From CAIMUX01 sp964473865 (lineage in GTDB: Bacteria > Eisenbacteria > RBG-16-71-46 > CAIMUX01): a stretch of 64,000 nucleotides of DNA. Below the pieces are notes generated by a model. It was not told where the DNA came from, did not search any database, and saw only the letters and a list, made by a program, of their open reading frames with translations. The stretch covers positions 14,967-78,966 of the forward strand of contig CAYYQN010000020.1 of assembly GCA_964473865.1 (NCBI GenBank), read 5' to 3'. The position numbers and the translations under genes were made by a program. Every line of letters starts with the position of its first letter. Within the stretch, counting starts at the first letter, position 1. This document shows, piece after piece, positions 46,334 through 54,317 of the stretch.

Positions 46334-47040
46334 GGAATCGAGAGGTGAAAGAGCGGCGGTCCGCGCGAGATTGGGCTGCGGTGCTTGCGGCGGCGCTCCT
46401 GGTGGTGGAGGCGGTGGTCGGGGCCGCCGGCGCCGGTGAAGCGTCGGCTCAAGCAGCGGATCCGCCGGCCACGCCGGCAGAGGTCGGCCGCGCCCGGCCG
46501 GTCACGCAGTCGGTTCCGGTGGACGCGGTGCGGGGCTTGCTCTACGCGCGTCCCTTCCGGCTGCGGGAGCCGTATGTGTATAGCTTCCTGGCTGGGCAGC
46601 CGGCGATTCTGCGCGGCTCTCTGCTGGTGCTGGCGGTGGATCCCGAGGTCGCCAGGCCGCGCGACGTCGACGTTCCCGTGCTCTATGGAGGCGACACGCC
46701 GCTCCATCTCACCAATACCGGCTACTCCTCGGGCCGGATGGTAATCATCGCGCCCGAGTGGTTCGACCTGGCGAACTCGCCGGTGTTCTTCGGGTCGATG
46801 GAGCTGCCGGAGCGGGTGGATCGGGCGCGGGGGAGAGAGGAACAGGCGCTGGCGATAGGGCGCGGGGCCGTGCCTTTCGCTTCGGCGGAGCGCGCCGCAG
46901 CGCGTGCCGCCGGTGGAGACAGTCTTGTCTGCGCCGGCTCGGTGGAGCTCTTCCGGGCCGTCGCGGACTTGATCGACCGCTACGCGCCGGACGAAAAGGA
47001 GCTGGCCGACATCTACCGCACGCCGCTGGTGGAGCCGTAG
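46330..47040 (+). CDS. exported protein of unknown function
   Basis: 236 aa, starting by ATGA overlap with the 890-aa hydrolase stop, so translationally coupled. An Ala-rich hydrophobic segment (about 15-42) ends 'AGEASAQAAD' and serves as signal peptide. The mature domain has no recognised family but shows compact conserved-looking features ('LAGQPAILRGSLLVLAVDP', 'PVLYGGDTPLHLTN'). The coupling suggests it works with the secreted hydrolase, for example as accessory or inhibitor (inference). Confidence 0.72.
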   Translation: MRNREVKERRSARDWAAVLAAALLVVEAVVGAAGAGEASAQAADPPATPAEVGRARPVTQSVPVDAVRGLLYARPFRLREPYVYSFLAGQPAILRGSLLVLAVDPEVARPRDVDVPVLYGGDTPLHLTNTGYSSGRMVIIAPEWFDLANSPVFFGSMELPERVDRARGREEQALAIGRGAVPFASAERAAARAAGGDSLVCAGSVELFRAVADLIDRYAPDEKELADIYRTPLVEP

Positions 47041-47090
47041 CCTCGGACTCGCCCCTGGCCTCGGACTCGCCTCTGGCCTCGAACGCACCC
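47040..47090. repeat. short tandem repeat, about 2.5 units of 18 bp
   Basis: GCCTCGGACTCGCCCCTG at 47040-47057 is followed by GCCTCGGACTCGCCTCTG (47058-47075, one mismatch) and a third degenerate partial unit. It begins on the stop codon of the 236-aa gene. Confidence 0.7.
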
Positions 47091-47323
47091 CCGGACCCTA
47101 TGCGCGCGCAGGAGCCGGCTCGCCGGGGCCTCCCGGAGCCGGCCGTCTGGAGTCTCCTCGGAGCGATACGGCGTGAGCCGGTTCGAGCCTCCCGATACAG
47201 GCCTCCCCGGCGGGCGCACGCCGTCCCCGCCCACGCCCACGGCGGGGGCGCGCGGTTGGCGGGAGGCGACCGCACGCTCGCCATTGACGACCGGGGCGGT
47301 CCCTGTGCTAGCCTTCCCAGACC

Positions 47324-48151
47324 ATGCAAACCACAAATCTGATCCTCACCCTGCCCAGCGGGATGTGCGTCGCGACCAGCCTTGGCGTTGAAGGGCTGGC
47401 TCGGCACTACAGCCCCGGGTCCGGCCAGGTCTTCCGCGGCCGGTCCATCTTCATCGACCTCAAGATCGAGAACCGGAAGCTGGCCTTCAAGTTCCGGGAC
47501 GAGGGCGGCTGGCGCGACGCGCGCGGCGATACTGAGGCGGCTCTGGCCGAAGTCGAGGTCAAGCGCACGAAGACCGCCCTCTCCAACAATGCGTTCAGCC
47601 TCGTGCCGATGGACGCATTCGACTCTGTCTGGCTTGTCCGCACGGGAGGGCACACACTCCGGCTCGACCCGCCGGCGGAAGTCGTCCGCTTCGCCAGCCA
47701 CGACTGGCGGTCGGGCATGACGCCGGGCGATATCGGTGCCCTGGTTGGCATACCCCACCAGGAGGTGCGGCATCCGCGGTGCTACATGGTGCTGGCGCCG
47801 GCGGAGCTGGTGATCCTCACCAACCTCTCGCCCGCGGAGTACGCTTGGTACGCGACCCATTGCCGCGGGAAGCAGTTCCGCCAGGTCATGTTCGCCGAGA
47901 TCATCCCGGACCCCCGGCTCCTCATGGCCGAGCACTCGTTCGAGGCCGCCCACGCGGAGCTCGTCGCGAACGCGCACAAGAAGACCAAGACAATCTACTA
48001 CGGCAGCGCCTATGGCCGAGTGCCGTTCAAGTCGTGGGTCGGGTACGAAGCTCCCGGCCGGGGCGGGCTGTATGTCGCCGACCACGATCAGGTCGTGGTC
48101 TACCGGTTCCCGGATCCGATCCCCAGATTGTGGGACCGCGCGGACGGCTAG
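47324..48151 (+). CDS. cytoplasmic protein of unknown function
   Basis: 275 aa, no signal peptide or membrane helix, evenly mixed alpha/beta composition. Notable segments: 'NLILTLPSGMCVATSLGVEG', 'FRDEGGWRDARGD', 'EVRHPRCYMVLAPAELVIL', 'TKTIYYGSAYGRVPFKSW'. I do not recognise a family. Codon pattern and full-length composition support a real gene, though no Shine-Dalgarno is evident before ATG 47324 (possible leaderless mRNA). Confidence 0.65.
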   Translation: MQTTNLILTLPSGMCVATSLGVEGLARHYSPGSGQVFRGRSIFIDLKIENRKLAFKFRDEGGWRDARGDTEAALAEVEVKRTKTALSNNAFSLVPMDAFDSVWLVRTGGHTLRLDPPAEVVRFASHDWRSGMTPGDIGALVGIPHQEVRHPRCYMVLAPAELVILTNLSPAEYAWYATHCRGKQFRQVMFAEIIPDPRLLMAEHSFEAAHAELVANAHKKTKTIYYGSAYGRVPFKSWVGYEAPGRGGLYVADHDQVVVYRFPDPIPRLWDRADG

Positions 48152-48477
48152 CGCCCTCGTTCTGCGGTACCGGACCGGAGCGAACCAGCCCCGAGGGCCC
48201 GACGGACGGCGCCTCCACGCCCGGCGCGCCGGTGCACGCCGTTTCGGGCTTCCCGCGCCCTCGCGATCCTCAGAGATCGCATGGGCCGTGCTCCCTGCCG
48301 CTCGGGCTGCGCGCGGCCCCACCGATCGCCGCCCGAACCCTCCGGGCCGGCGGCACTTGCCTCGCCGCTCTTCGTTGCTCGTCGTCCACGATGCGCGGTG
48401 GCATCGCCATCCTCCTCGCGTCTCGATCGGCTCGCAAGTGCCTGCCGGCGCGGCTGGCTGGGTTTTTCGGCAACCTG
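48152..48477. other. intergenic region between convergent genes
   Basis: 326 bp with only shadow-type open frames. No clear terminator hairpin with U tract was found. Confidence 0.5.
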
Positions 48478-49086
48478 CTAGTGTTCGTCGGGGACTTCGC
48501 CGGCGGCTCCTTGATGCATCTGCTCGACGAAGTGGATGAACTGCACATAGGCCTCCACGTACTCGCGACCGGCCTGGATGCTCGCTTCCTTCTCGCGGGC
48601 GGCGATCGCGGCGTGGTGAAACTTCTCGCGCACGTTTGACGCAACGGCGGCGGTCAGGTCTGTGATCAACGGGTCGATGACGCCGGATTTCAGGGCATGA
48701 TCCGCCGCTTCGATCCCCGGCTCGACCTCGGCTCCAACGGGCTTGAGTCCGGTGTAGGAAGCCCCTTCGCCCGCGCGATGGACCCGGACCAGCGTCTCAA
48801 AGAACCAGGTGTCGGCAAGGTCTTTGGCCGCGGGGCTGCCACCCCTGACGGCCAGGGCCTTGGCGAAGGCGGCGCGGATCTCGGACTCCACTTCGGGCTT
48901 GACCCACTTGAGGGCCGGGGTCAGGTCGCCGGAGTCGAGCGCCTTCCTCGCATCGGTTACGACCGGACCGTCAATCGTATCGCAGTGGGCCAGGGCGGAC
49001 CCGGTGCCCGAGCCCGCCAGGGCCAGGGTCGTGACGGCGAGGGCAAACAGGACTGCCCTGGCGCGGGAGCGACGGCGGCTTCTCAT
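48478..49086 (-). CDS. exported DUF6448-like protein
   Basis: 202 aa. Signal peptide residues 1-33 ('SGTGSALAHCD'). The helical mature protein begins 'HCDTIDGPVVTDARKALDSG' and contains 'DTWFFETLVRVHRAGEGASY', matching the DUF6448 pattern. It is His/Glu-rich near the C-terminus ('QFIHFVEQMHQG'), so metal binding is possible. ATG 49086 has AAGGAGG 9 nt upstream. It follows the hemerythrin gene by 30 bp, so it shares the sigma-54 promoter at 49771-49787. Confidence 0.8.
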   Translation of the reverse strand: MRSRRRSRARAVLFALAVTTLALAGSGTGSALAHCDTIDGPVVTDARKALDSGDLTPALKWVKPEVESEIRAAFAKALAVRGGSPAAKDLADTWFFETLVRVHRAGEGASYTGLKPVGAEVEPGIEAADHALKSGVIDPLITDLTAAVASNVREKFHHAAIAAREKEASIQAGREYVEAYVQFIHFVEQMHQGAAGEVPDEH

Positions 49087-49116
49087 CTGGAGATCCTCCT
49101 TCCGGAGTCTTTCAGG

Positions 49117-49713
49117 TTATTGGGAATGGTGGTGGTGGCCGGCGCTGGCGCCGGGCGCGCCGTAGCGCGCGACCAGCTGGTCTGCCAGCGCATGGAGCTT
49201 CTCGTGCTCCCCGGCGCCGGTCTGCTCGGTCTCGAACAGATCGAATTGTCGGGCGATCTCCGCCATCGCGGAAGCATCGAGCTGTGACGACGCCATCGGA
49301 TAGAGGATTCCGTCCTCCTTCTGGATGTGATGGCGCAGAAGATCGGCATAGCTGTGCGCCGCGTGGCGCAGACACTGCCGCTCGTCATCGTTCCATCCGG
49401 ATACAGCGGCCCGGGCGGCGCAGTCCGCCATCATGCGCACCAGCTGCCGCCCCTGCTCGTGCTCGTGGAGCATCACGGCGATGGGGCCGGAATCTCGCGG
49501 CATTCCGTGCCGCACCATGGTCTCGAACAGGATGTCCTCTTCCTTGCCGTGGTGGCACGCGTCGGCGAACTCACGGATGAACCGGATGAAGCGGTCGACG
49601 TCGGCCGCGTCCACAGACGAGTCGGGGGCGAGTCGGCCGGCGTAGGACTCCAGGGCATCCAAGACAGACTCGATGACCCGATGCTCGTTCATCAGGACTT
49701 CGATGGGGTTCAT
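49117..49713 (-). CDS. hemerythrin HHE-domain protein
   Basis: 198 aa, cytoplasmic four-helix bundle with di-iron ligands: 'LMNEHRVIESVLDAL', 'ADACHHGKEEDILFETM', 'MLHEHEQGRQLV', 'DLLRHHIQKEDGILYPMA'. The C-terminus ends in a natural HHHHSQ. Proteins of this class bind O2, NO or repair Fe-S clusters. AAAGGAGA is 6 nt before ATG 49713. It is the first gene of the sigma-54-type operon and divergent from a sigma-54 activator. Confidence 0.92.
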   Translation of the reverse strand: MNPIEVLMNEHRVIESVLDALESYAGRLAPDSSVDAADVDRFIRFIREFADACHHGKEEDILFETMVRHGMPRDSGPIAVMLHEHEQGRQLVRMMADCAARAAVSGWNDDERQCLRHAAHSYADLLRHHIQKEDGILYPMASSQLDASAMAEIARQFDLFETEQTGAGEHEKLHALADQLVARYGAPGASAGHHHHSQ

Positions 49714-49770
49714 GGGGATCTCCTTTCCACTCCAACCAGGGCTGGGGTGATGTCCGACGCCGGGACTCGC

Positions 49771-49787
49771 CGCAACAAGCGGTCCAA
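49771..49787 (-). promoter_or_regulatory. sigma-54 (-24/-12) promoter for hemerythrin operon
   Basis: On the minus strand the bases read TTGGACCGCTTGTTGCG. GG lies at 49785-49784 and GC at 49773-49772 with the required 10-nt spacing. The TTGC block and the C-G after the -24 element also match TGGCACG-N4-TTGC. It is 58 nt before the hemerythrin ATG. The divergent gene encodes a sigma-54-dependent activator. A short inverted repeat CCAGT/ACTGG (49798-49818) lies just upstream and may be a regulator site. Confidence 0.7.
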
Positions 49788-49878
49788 CGGCGCAACTCCA
49801 GTGGTCACAATGAACTGGTGTGGAGGCGGCACCGAAAGAGCGGCGGGGCAACGATATTTGGTTGGTCTGGGCGACGAA

Positions 49879-51459
49879 ATGTGGTCCGATCTTCACGTGA
49901 TGAATGCGCATTGCCCCGGGCATGAGAAGCGCGACCGGATCGTCGAAGAGGCCGTGCGCGCGATCCTGTCCACCGTCGATTTGCAGATCGTCGTGGAGCG
50001 CGCCGGCGGGCTCCTGCGGGACAACTTCGGAACCACCCGCCTGTCGATCCACCGGTGCCTTGAAGACTCCGACCAGGAGCTTGAAGTCCTGCTGGTGGAC
50101 GATCCGAGGCGCAGGTCATCCCGGGACCCGGCGCAGGTGGGGGCCCGCGTTCCAATGGAGGGGTCGGCCAGCGGAATCGCAGTGCGGCAGCGCCGCCCGT
50201 TCGTCCTCGAGGATCTGGCTTCCGGGAACACCGGGTTGCGGGAGGAGAGGGACCTGGCGCCGCTCGGCTATGGCACCCTCGTCTCGTTCCCGCTGATCTT
50301 TGAGGACCGCGTCCTCGGGACCCTTGAAATCGCGCATGGTCCCCGGCAGGGACTGCTCGACTGCTGCATGGAGACGGCGGGACGCATCGCCGGCCTCCTC
50401 GCCATCGCATTGAACAACAGCCTGATGGTGAACGAAGTTCGCCGCCTGAATCGCCTCTTGGACCGCGAGAACACCCTGCTCAAGGAACAGATCCGGGCTA
50501 CGCGGGGCGAGTCGCGCTACATTGCCGAGAGCGAGCGCATGCGCGAAGTCGTGGAGAAGGTCAAGCTCGTGGCGCCCGCCGACACGACCGTGCTGATTCG
50601 TGGGGAGACGGGCACCGGCAAGGAGGGCCTGGCCCGCATGGTCCACGAGCTGAGCCCGCGGTTTGGCAGCCCGTTGGTGGTGGTCAATCTGGGGGCGCTC
50701 CCCGAAACGCTGATCGAAAGCGAGCTGTTCGGATACGAGAAGGGCGCGTTCACAGGTGCGATTCGTCGTAAGGCGGGGCGCTTCGAGCAGGCGGACGAGG
50801 GGACCATCTTTCTGGATGAAGTGGGGGATGCGCCTCCATCCGTGCAGGTGCGGCTTCTGCGGGCCCTGCAGGAGAAGGAGATCTCCCGGGTCGGCGGCGC
50901 CGAAGCGGTGAAGGTGAACGTGCGGGTGGTAGCCGCGACGAACCGTGACCTCGAGCAACTGGTGGAGTCGGGCGTGTTCCGGCGGGACCTGTACTATCGC
51001 CTCAACGTCTTCCCGATCCACGTGCCGCCGCTGCGCCTGCACCGCGAAGACATCCGACCTTTGGTCCGCCACTTTCTCTCCCGGCTCAGCGCGCGCATGC
51101 ATCGCCGGCCCCCGGCGGTGCCCGAGGATCTGTGGCGCCGACTCGAGATCTACGATTGGCCCGGCAACATCCGCGAGTTGGAGAACTTCGTCGAGCGAGC
51201 GCTGATCCTCTCGCCGGGAGACACATTGGTGGTTCCGGAGGTGGGCAACTCGGGAAGAGCCGTGGATTCGCCGCGCGGGGCAGTGGAGGCGGAGGCCAGG
51301 GTTCCCTCCTTTGACCAGGCGACGCGCGACCTGCTCCGTCGCGCGCTGGATGCGGCCGACGGCCGGATCTACGGCCCGGGTGGCGCGGCGGATCTGTTGA
51401 AACTCAAGCCGACGACCCTGCAGGGGAAGCTGCGCAAGTACGGCATGAAGGAACGCTAG
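49879..51459 (+). CDS. GAF-domain sigma-54-dependent transcriptional activator
   Basis: 526 aa (start uncertain among ATG 49810, 49879, 49900). An N-terminal GAF sensor (about 20-185) is followed by a coiled linker. The AAA+ domain has Walker A 'IRGETGTGKEGLAR', the sigma-54 contact motif 'GYEKGAFTGAIRRK', Walker B 'TIFLDEVGD' and sensor 'VVAATNRDL'. A C-terminal Fis-type HTH ends 'KPTTLQGKLRKYGMKER'. It is NorR/FhlA-like. Divergence from the hemerythrin operon with a -24/-12 promoter between them makes that operon its likely target, possibly in response to NO or redox signals (inference). Confidence 0.93.
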   Translation: MWSDLHVMNAHCPGHEKRDRIVEEAVRAILSTVDLQIVVERAGGLLRDNFGTTRLSIHRCLEDSDQELEVLLVDDPRRRSSRDPAQVGARVPMEGSASGIAVRQRRPFVLEDLASGNTGLREERDLAPLGYGTLVSFPLIFEDRVLGTLEIAHGPRQGLLDCCMETAGRIAGLLAIALNNSLMVNEVRRLNRLLDRENTLLKEQIRATRGESRYIAESERMREVVEKVKLVAPADTTVLIRGETGTGKEGLARMVHELSPRFGSPLVVVNLGALPETLIESELFGYEKGAFTGAIRRKAGRFEQADEGTIFLDEVGDAPPSVQVRLLRALQEKEISRVGGAEAVKVNVRVVAATNRDLEQLVESGVFRRDLYYRLNVFPIHVPPLRLHREDIRPLVRHFLSRLSARMHRRPPAVPEDLWRRLEIYDWPGNIRELENFVERALILSPGDTLVVPEVGNSGRAVDSPRGAVEAEARVPSFDQATRDLLRRALDAADGRIYGPGGAADLLKLKPTTLQGKLRKYGMKER

Positions 51460-51513
51460 CGGGCCGTCGGAGGGGCCATCGGCGGCGGGTTATCGGCGTC
51501 ACGAGCGGAGGAG

Positions 51514-51978
51514 TCACTCAGCGGCGAGTTCATGGTCGCCCCGAAGCCGGGTTCCTTGTCGGACTTCGGCAGCCAGGCGATCGAGATTCTGCTCGTTGGC
51601 CGCGGCGACGAACTCCGCGAGCTGCTCATACTGCTCGACGGTGTCAAACGTCTGCCGCCAGCTCACCCGTGTGTCCGCCCCCTCCGCCTTGAGCGTGATC
51701 GTCAGGACGAAGTGATGGCCGGAGAGATGCTCGATCTCGAACACCCGGTCGGGTTCGAGGCGTAGGAAGCGACTCTCGTTCGGGTAGTCTTCGCCGTCGG
51801 GGCCGTGCATCGTCAACGTCCAGCGGCCCCCCGGACGAAAGTCGCACTCATGGATCGTGTTGCTGAACCCCGCCGGGCCCCACCAGCGGGCGACCCTTGC
51901 GGGATCGCGCAGCGCGGCGTAGACCTGCGCGGGAGAGGCCGCCAGCAGAGTGCTTCTCGAGTCGGATCGCTCGTCCAT
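51514..51978 (-). CDS. SRPBCC (AHSA1-like) domain protein
   Basis: 154 aa. Typical START/AHSA1 features are 'ASPAQVYAALRDPARVARWW', 'TIHECDFRPGGRWTLTMHGPDG' in part, and 'EQLAEFVAAANEQNLDRLA' as the C-terminal helix. It is a small ligand-binding fold used in stress proteins and polyketide-like cyclases; ligand unknown. ATG 51978 has AGGTGG 6 nt upstream; an in-frame GTG at 51987 is less likely. It converges with the activator gene. Confidence 0.85.
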   Translation of the reverse strand: MDERSDSRSTLLAASPAQVYAALRDPARVARWWGPAGFSNTIHECDFRPGGRWTLTMHGPDGEDYPNESRFLRLEPDRVFEIEHLSGHHFVLTITLKAEGADTRVSWRQTFDTVEQYEQLAEFVAAANEQNLDRLAAEVRQGTRLRGDHELAAE

Positions 51979-52105
51979 TGAATCCACCTGGATTCTCCAT
52001 GGGTACGGCGTCTGGGATCAGGGGTCGACCCCTTCTCCTCCACGCTGCTCTCAGCGAGCGCCGGCTGTCAATGGGATGAAGGACGCCTCCGCGAGAGGAA
52101 GTGTC

Positions 52106-52855
52106 TCAGGCTCCACCCATGTAGCCGGTGCGTAGCGCAACCTCCCAGTCCGGGCGTCGTCGTCGCCGGGCCAATTCCGCCATCGGACCCTGGTCGTACG
52201 GAATGGCAAGCAGACACACAGACCAGCCGACCAGGCCGTCCCCCTCGAGAATGCAGTATCGAGCGTCCGGACTACCGTTCTCGATGACGTGGGCGAACGG
52301 ATGCGTGTCATCGTAGGCGGGGAGACCGACGCTCCCCGGGTTGACCACAAGTTGGCCGCTGCCGGTACGTACCACACGCGGAACATGGGAGTGTCCGCAA
52401 AGCACGAGGGGTGCGCGGTGATCGCCCATCCGGTGACAGACTTCCGCAGCACTCGCCGCGCGCACGACTCCGTTGGACTCGACGGTCTCCAGCAGGTACT
52501 CGACGTCGCTCGTGGGGGTGCCGTGACAGAGGAATACATCGTGTGCTCCCCACGCCGACGCGGGAAGCGAACGCAGCCATGCGAATTCATCGTTGCCAAG
52601 TTGCGTGCGCGCATACTCATCTGAAGGCGATCGTCGATCGGGCCCCTCCGTCAAGAGCTGGCGTTCATGATTGCCGGCGATGGTCAGCCAGCGCTCGGCC
52701 ATGAGGTACTGCGCGGTTTCTCGAGGCAGGAGTGGTCCGGAGAGGCTGTCCCCGAGGTTGACGACGGTATCAGCACCCCGTGCGCGGAGATCACGATGAA
52801 CCGCTTCCAACGCGCCGAGGTTTCCGTGGATGTCGGACAGGACCGCGATGCGCAT
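52106..52855 (-). CDS. metallophosphoesterase
   Basis: 249 aa, calcineurin-like (YfcE/MJ0936 type). The five metal/phosphate motifs are present: 'VLSDIHGNLGALEAV', 'VVNLGDSLSG', 'TIAGNHERQL', 'FLCHGTP', 'VLCGHSHVPRV'. It is likely a cytoplasmic Mn/Fe-dependent phosphodiesterase or phosphatase. ATG 52855 lies 7 bp after the stop of the NmrA-like gene, indicating one mRNA. Ribosome site poor, consistent with coupling. Confidence 0.92.
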   Translation of the reverse strand: MRIAVLSDIHGNLGALEAVHRDLRARGADTVVNLGDSLSGPLLPRETAQYLMAERWLTIAGNHERQLLTEGPDRRSPSDEYARTQLGNDEFAWLRSLPASAWGAHDVFLCHGTPTSDVEYLLETVESNGVVRAASAAEVCHRMGDHRAPLVLCGHSHVPRVVRTGSGQLVVNPGSVGLPAYDDTHPFAHVIENGSPDARYCILEGDGLVGWSVCLLAIPYDQGPMAELARRRRRPDWEVALRTGYMGGA

Positions 52856-52862
52856 AGGGGCC

Positions 52863-53558
52863 CTATGAATGCGCGTCCGAAGTCGCATGCGCCCGCGCGG
52901 AGGGCGTGCCACAACCAACAATCGCCGGGGCTTCGCGGACCAGTTGGTCGTTCTCGAGCGCCAGGACCATGAAGAGGGCGTAGTCCACGCGGCGCGTCTT
53001 GTTGCTCGCGAGGATGGGATCCCCCACATGGCGGCTCCACACGGGCAGGCCCTGGCTCTCCCCCTCTTCGAGATCGCTGCCGCGCACGACCGTCCAGCGC
53101 GTGTCGCTGGCGAAGACGCGGCGGCAGGCCTCGATCTGATCATCGAGGTCGATGAGCCCGGTGAGCCGGCCGAGCCAACGGGCCAGGACCTCCTCCATCC
53201 GGAGCTTCCGCGGGTAGACATCGCGACCGTCTCGGGAGATGTGCCACCCGCAGGAGAAGATGAGGCGTGCTCCCGGCTGCGCGAATTCGAGGACCGCTTG
53301 CGCCGTTCCCGTGGCGTAGTGCTGGGTTCCCCACGGCACCAGCACCGTCAGGATCCCCTCGCATCCGGCCGCGGCCTGGCGGATGACCTCACGATCGTTG
53401 GTTGCCCCGGGGAACACCGTGATGCGCCCCCGATACGGAGCGAGCTTGCCCACGCTGCGCTCCCGACAGACGCCCACCACCTCGTGGCCGCGATCCAGAG
53501 CGTGCTGCACCATGTACCGGCCGAGCTTGCCGGAGGCGCCGACGATACAAACCTTCAC
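52863..53558 (-). CDS. NmrA/NAD(P)-binding Rossmann protein
   Basis: 231 aa, atypical short-chain dehydrogenase fold with N-terminal dinucleotide loop 'VCIVGASGKLGRYMVQHAL' and 'TVFPGATNDREVIRQAAAG'. No clear YxxxK catalytic pair, so an NAD(P)-binding sensor or isomerase-like role is possible. The start is GTG 53558 with AAGGAA about 9 nt upstream, placing Val-Lys-Val directly before the Rossmann motif. Operon with the metallophosphoesterase. Confidence 0.85.
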   Translation of the reverse strand: MKVCIVGASGKLGRYMVQHALDRGHEVVGVCRERSVGKLAPYRGRITVFPGATNDREVIRQAAAGCEGILTVLVPWGTQHYATGTAQAVLEFAQPGARLIFSCGWHISRDGRDVYPRKLRMEEVLARWLGRLTGLIDLDDQIEACRRVFASDTRWTVVRGSDLEEGESQGLPVWSRHVGDPILASNKTRRVDYALFMVLALENDQLVREAPAIVGCGTPSARAHATSDAHS

Positions 53559-54317
53559 CGCATCGTTTCCTTCCGTCGACCGCGGCGACTCGGGACGCTG
53601 TGTACAACCATGCGGGCTGCCGCGGCCTCGGGACCGCTTCGAATGGCGATCTCCCGGCGGAGACTGTGGGCCCGGCCGACGGGCCCTCTTGTCCCCGCTC
53701 GGGTCGCCCGAGGATACGCCCTCGCGGGCGGAAAGCGCGACCCGGGATTCGGCGGGGACGGTGTTGTGTAGCGGGAAGGGCCCATGGCCGACAATTGCGA
53801 AGATACCGCATGGGGAGGCTCGTGACCGCCAGCACCAAGACCTCGGAGCATCCCTGTGAACCTCATGTCCGGCGGAAGGCCGCCTGGATGCGCAGCGGAA
53901 GCGCGCACGCTGAACGGCTTCATCACGTAGTCGTCGGCGCCCAGCTCCAGTCCCAGGACGCAGTCGGTCTCTTCGCCGGGGGCCGTCAGCACGGTGACGG
54001 CAATGCCCACGGTCTCCGGCGCCGCTCGCAGTGTGCGGCAGATCACCGTGCCTCTCCTGCCGGGCAGGATGAGGTCGATGAGGACTACGCCGGGAACCAT
54101 GCGTCGCGTAGCGCGAAGAGACCACGAAGAGGCCGCTGCCAGCGCCTGCCTCCGCGAAGTCAGCGTCCAGGGCCTTGGGATTTCGTGGTTTCCGCGTGCA
54201 GCCCTTTGGCGCGTCAGCTATTATCAGTGTGTAGTACCTCCGCCTTCCTGTTGTAGCGGGATCCGGAACCGGATGTGCACTTGTCTCGCTGGCCTCCAGG
54301 CACCCGGGAGGAGAACC
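53559..54317. other. 759-bp region with decayed response-regulator DNA
   Basis: Between the leftward NmrA-like gene and the rightward RCC1-repeat gene. The only recognisable content is the receiver-domain relic listed separately. A TATTAT hexamer at 54219-54224 might be a -10 box for the RCC1 gene, but no good -35 matches. Confidence 0.5.
53863..54100 (-). pseudogene. remnant of PhoB-type response regulator receiver domain
   Basis: The frame from 54100 reads 'VVLIDLILPGRRGTVICRTL', then 'ELGADDYVMKPFSVR', the acceptor-Asp and Thr/Lys region of a PhoB-like receiver. Similarity then jumps to another frame, 'ALPLRIQAAFRRT' followed by TGA at 53863-53865, the expected linker helix. The first about 45 residues and the whole DNA-binding domain are missing. 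Hence a truncated, frameshifted relic. Confidence 0.7.

Noticed and set aside
49798..49818. CCAGT/ACTGG inverted repeat as enhancer site of the sigma-54 activator
   Set aside because: Arms are only 5 bp and lie close to the -24 element, nearer than usual enhancer sites; kept only as a note.
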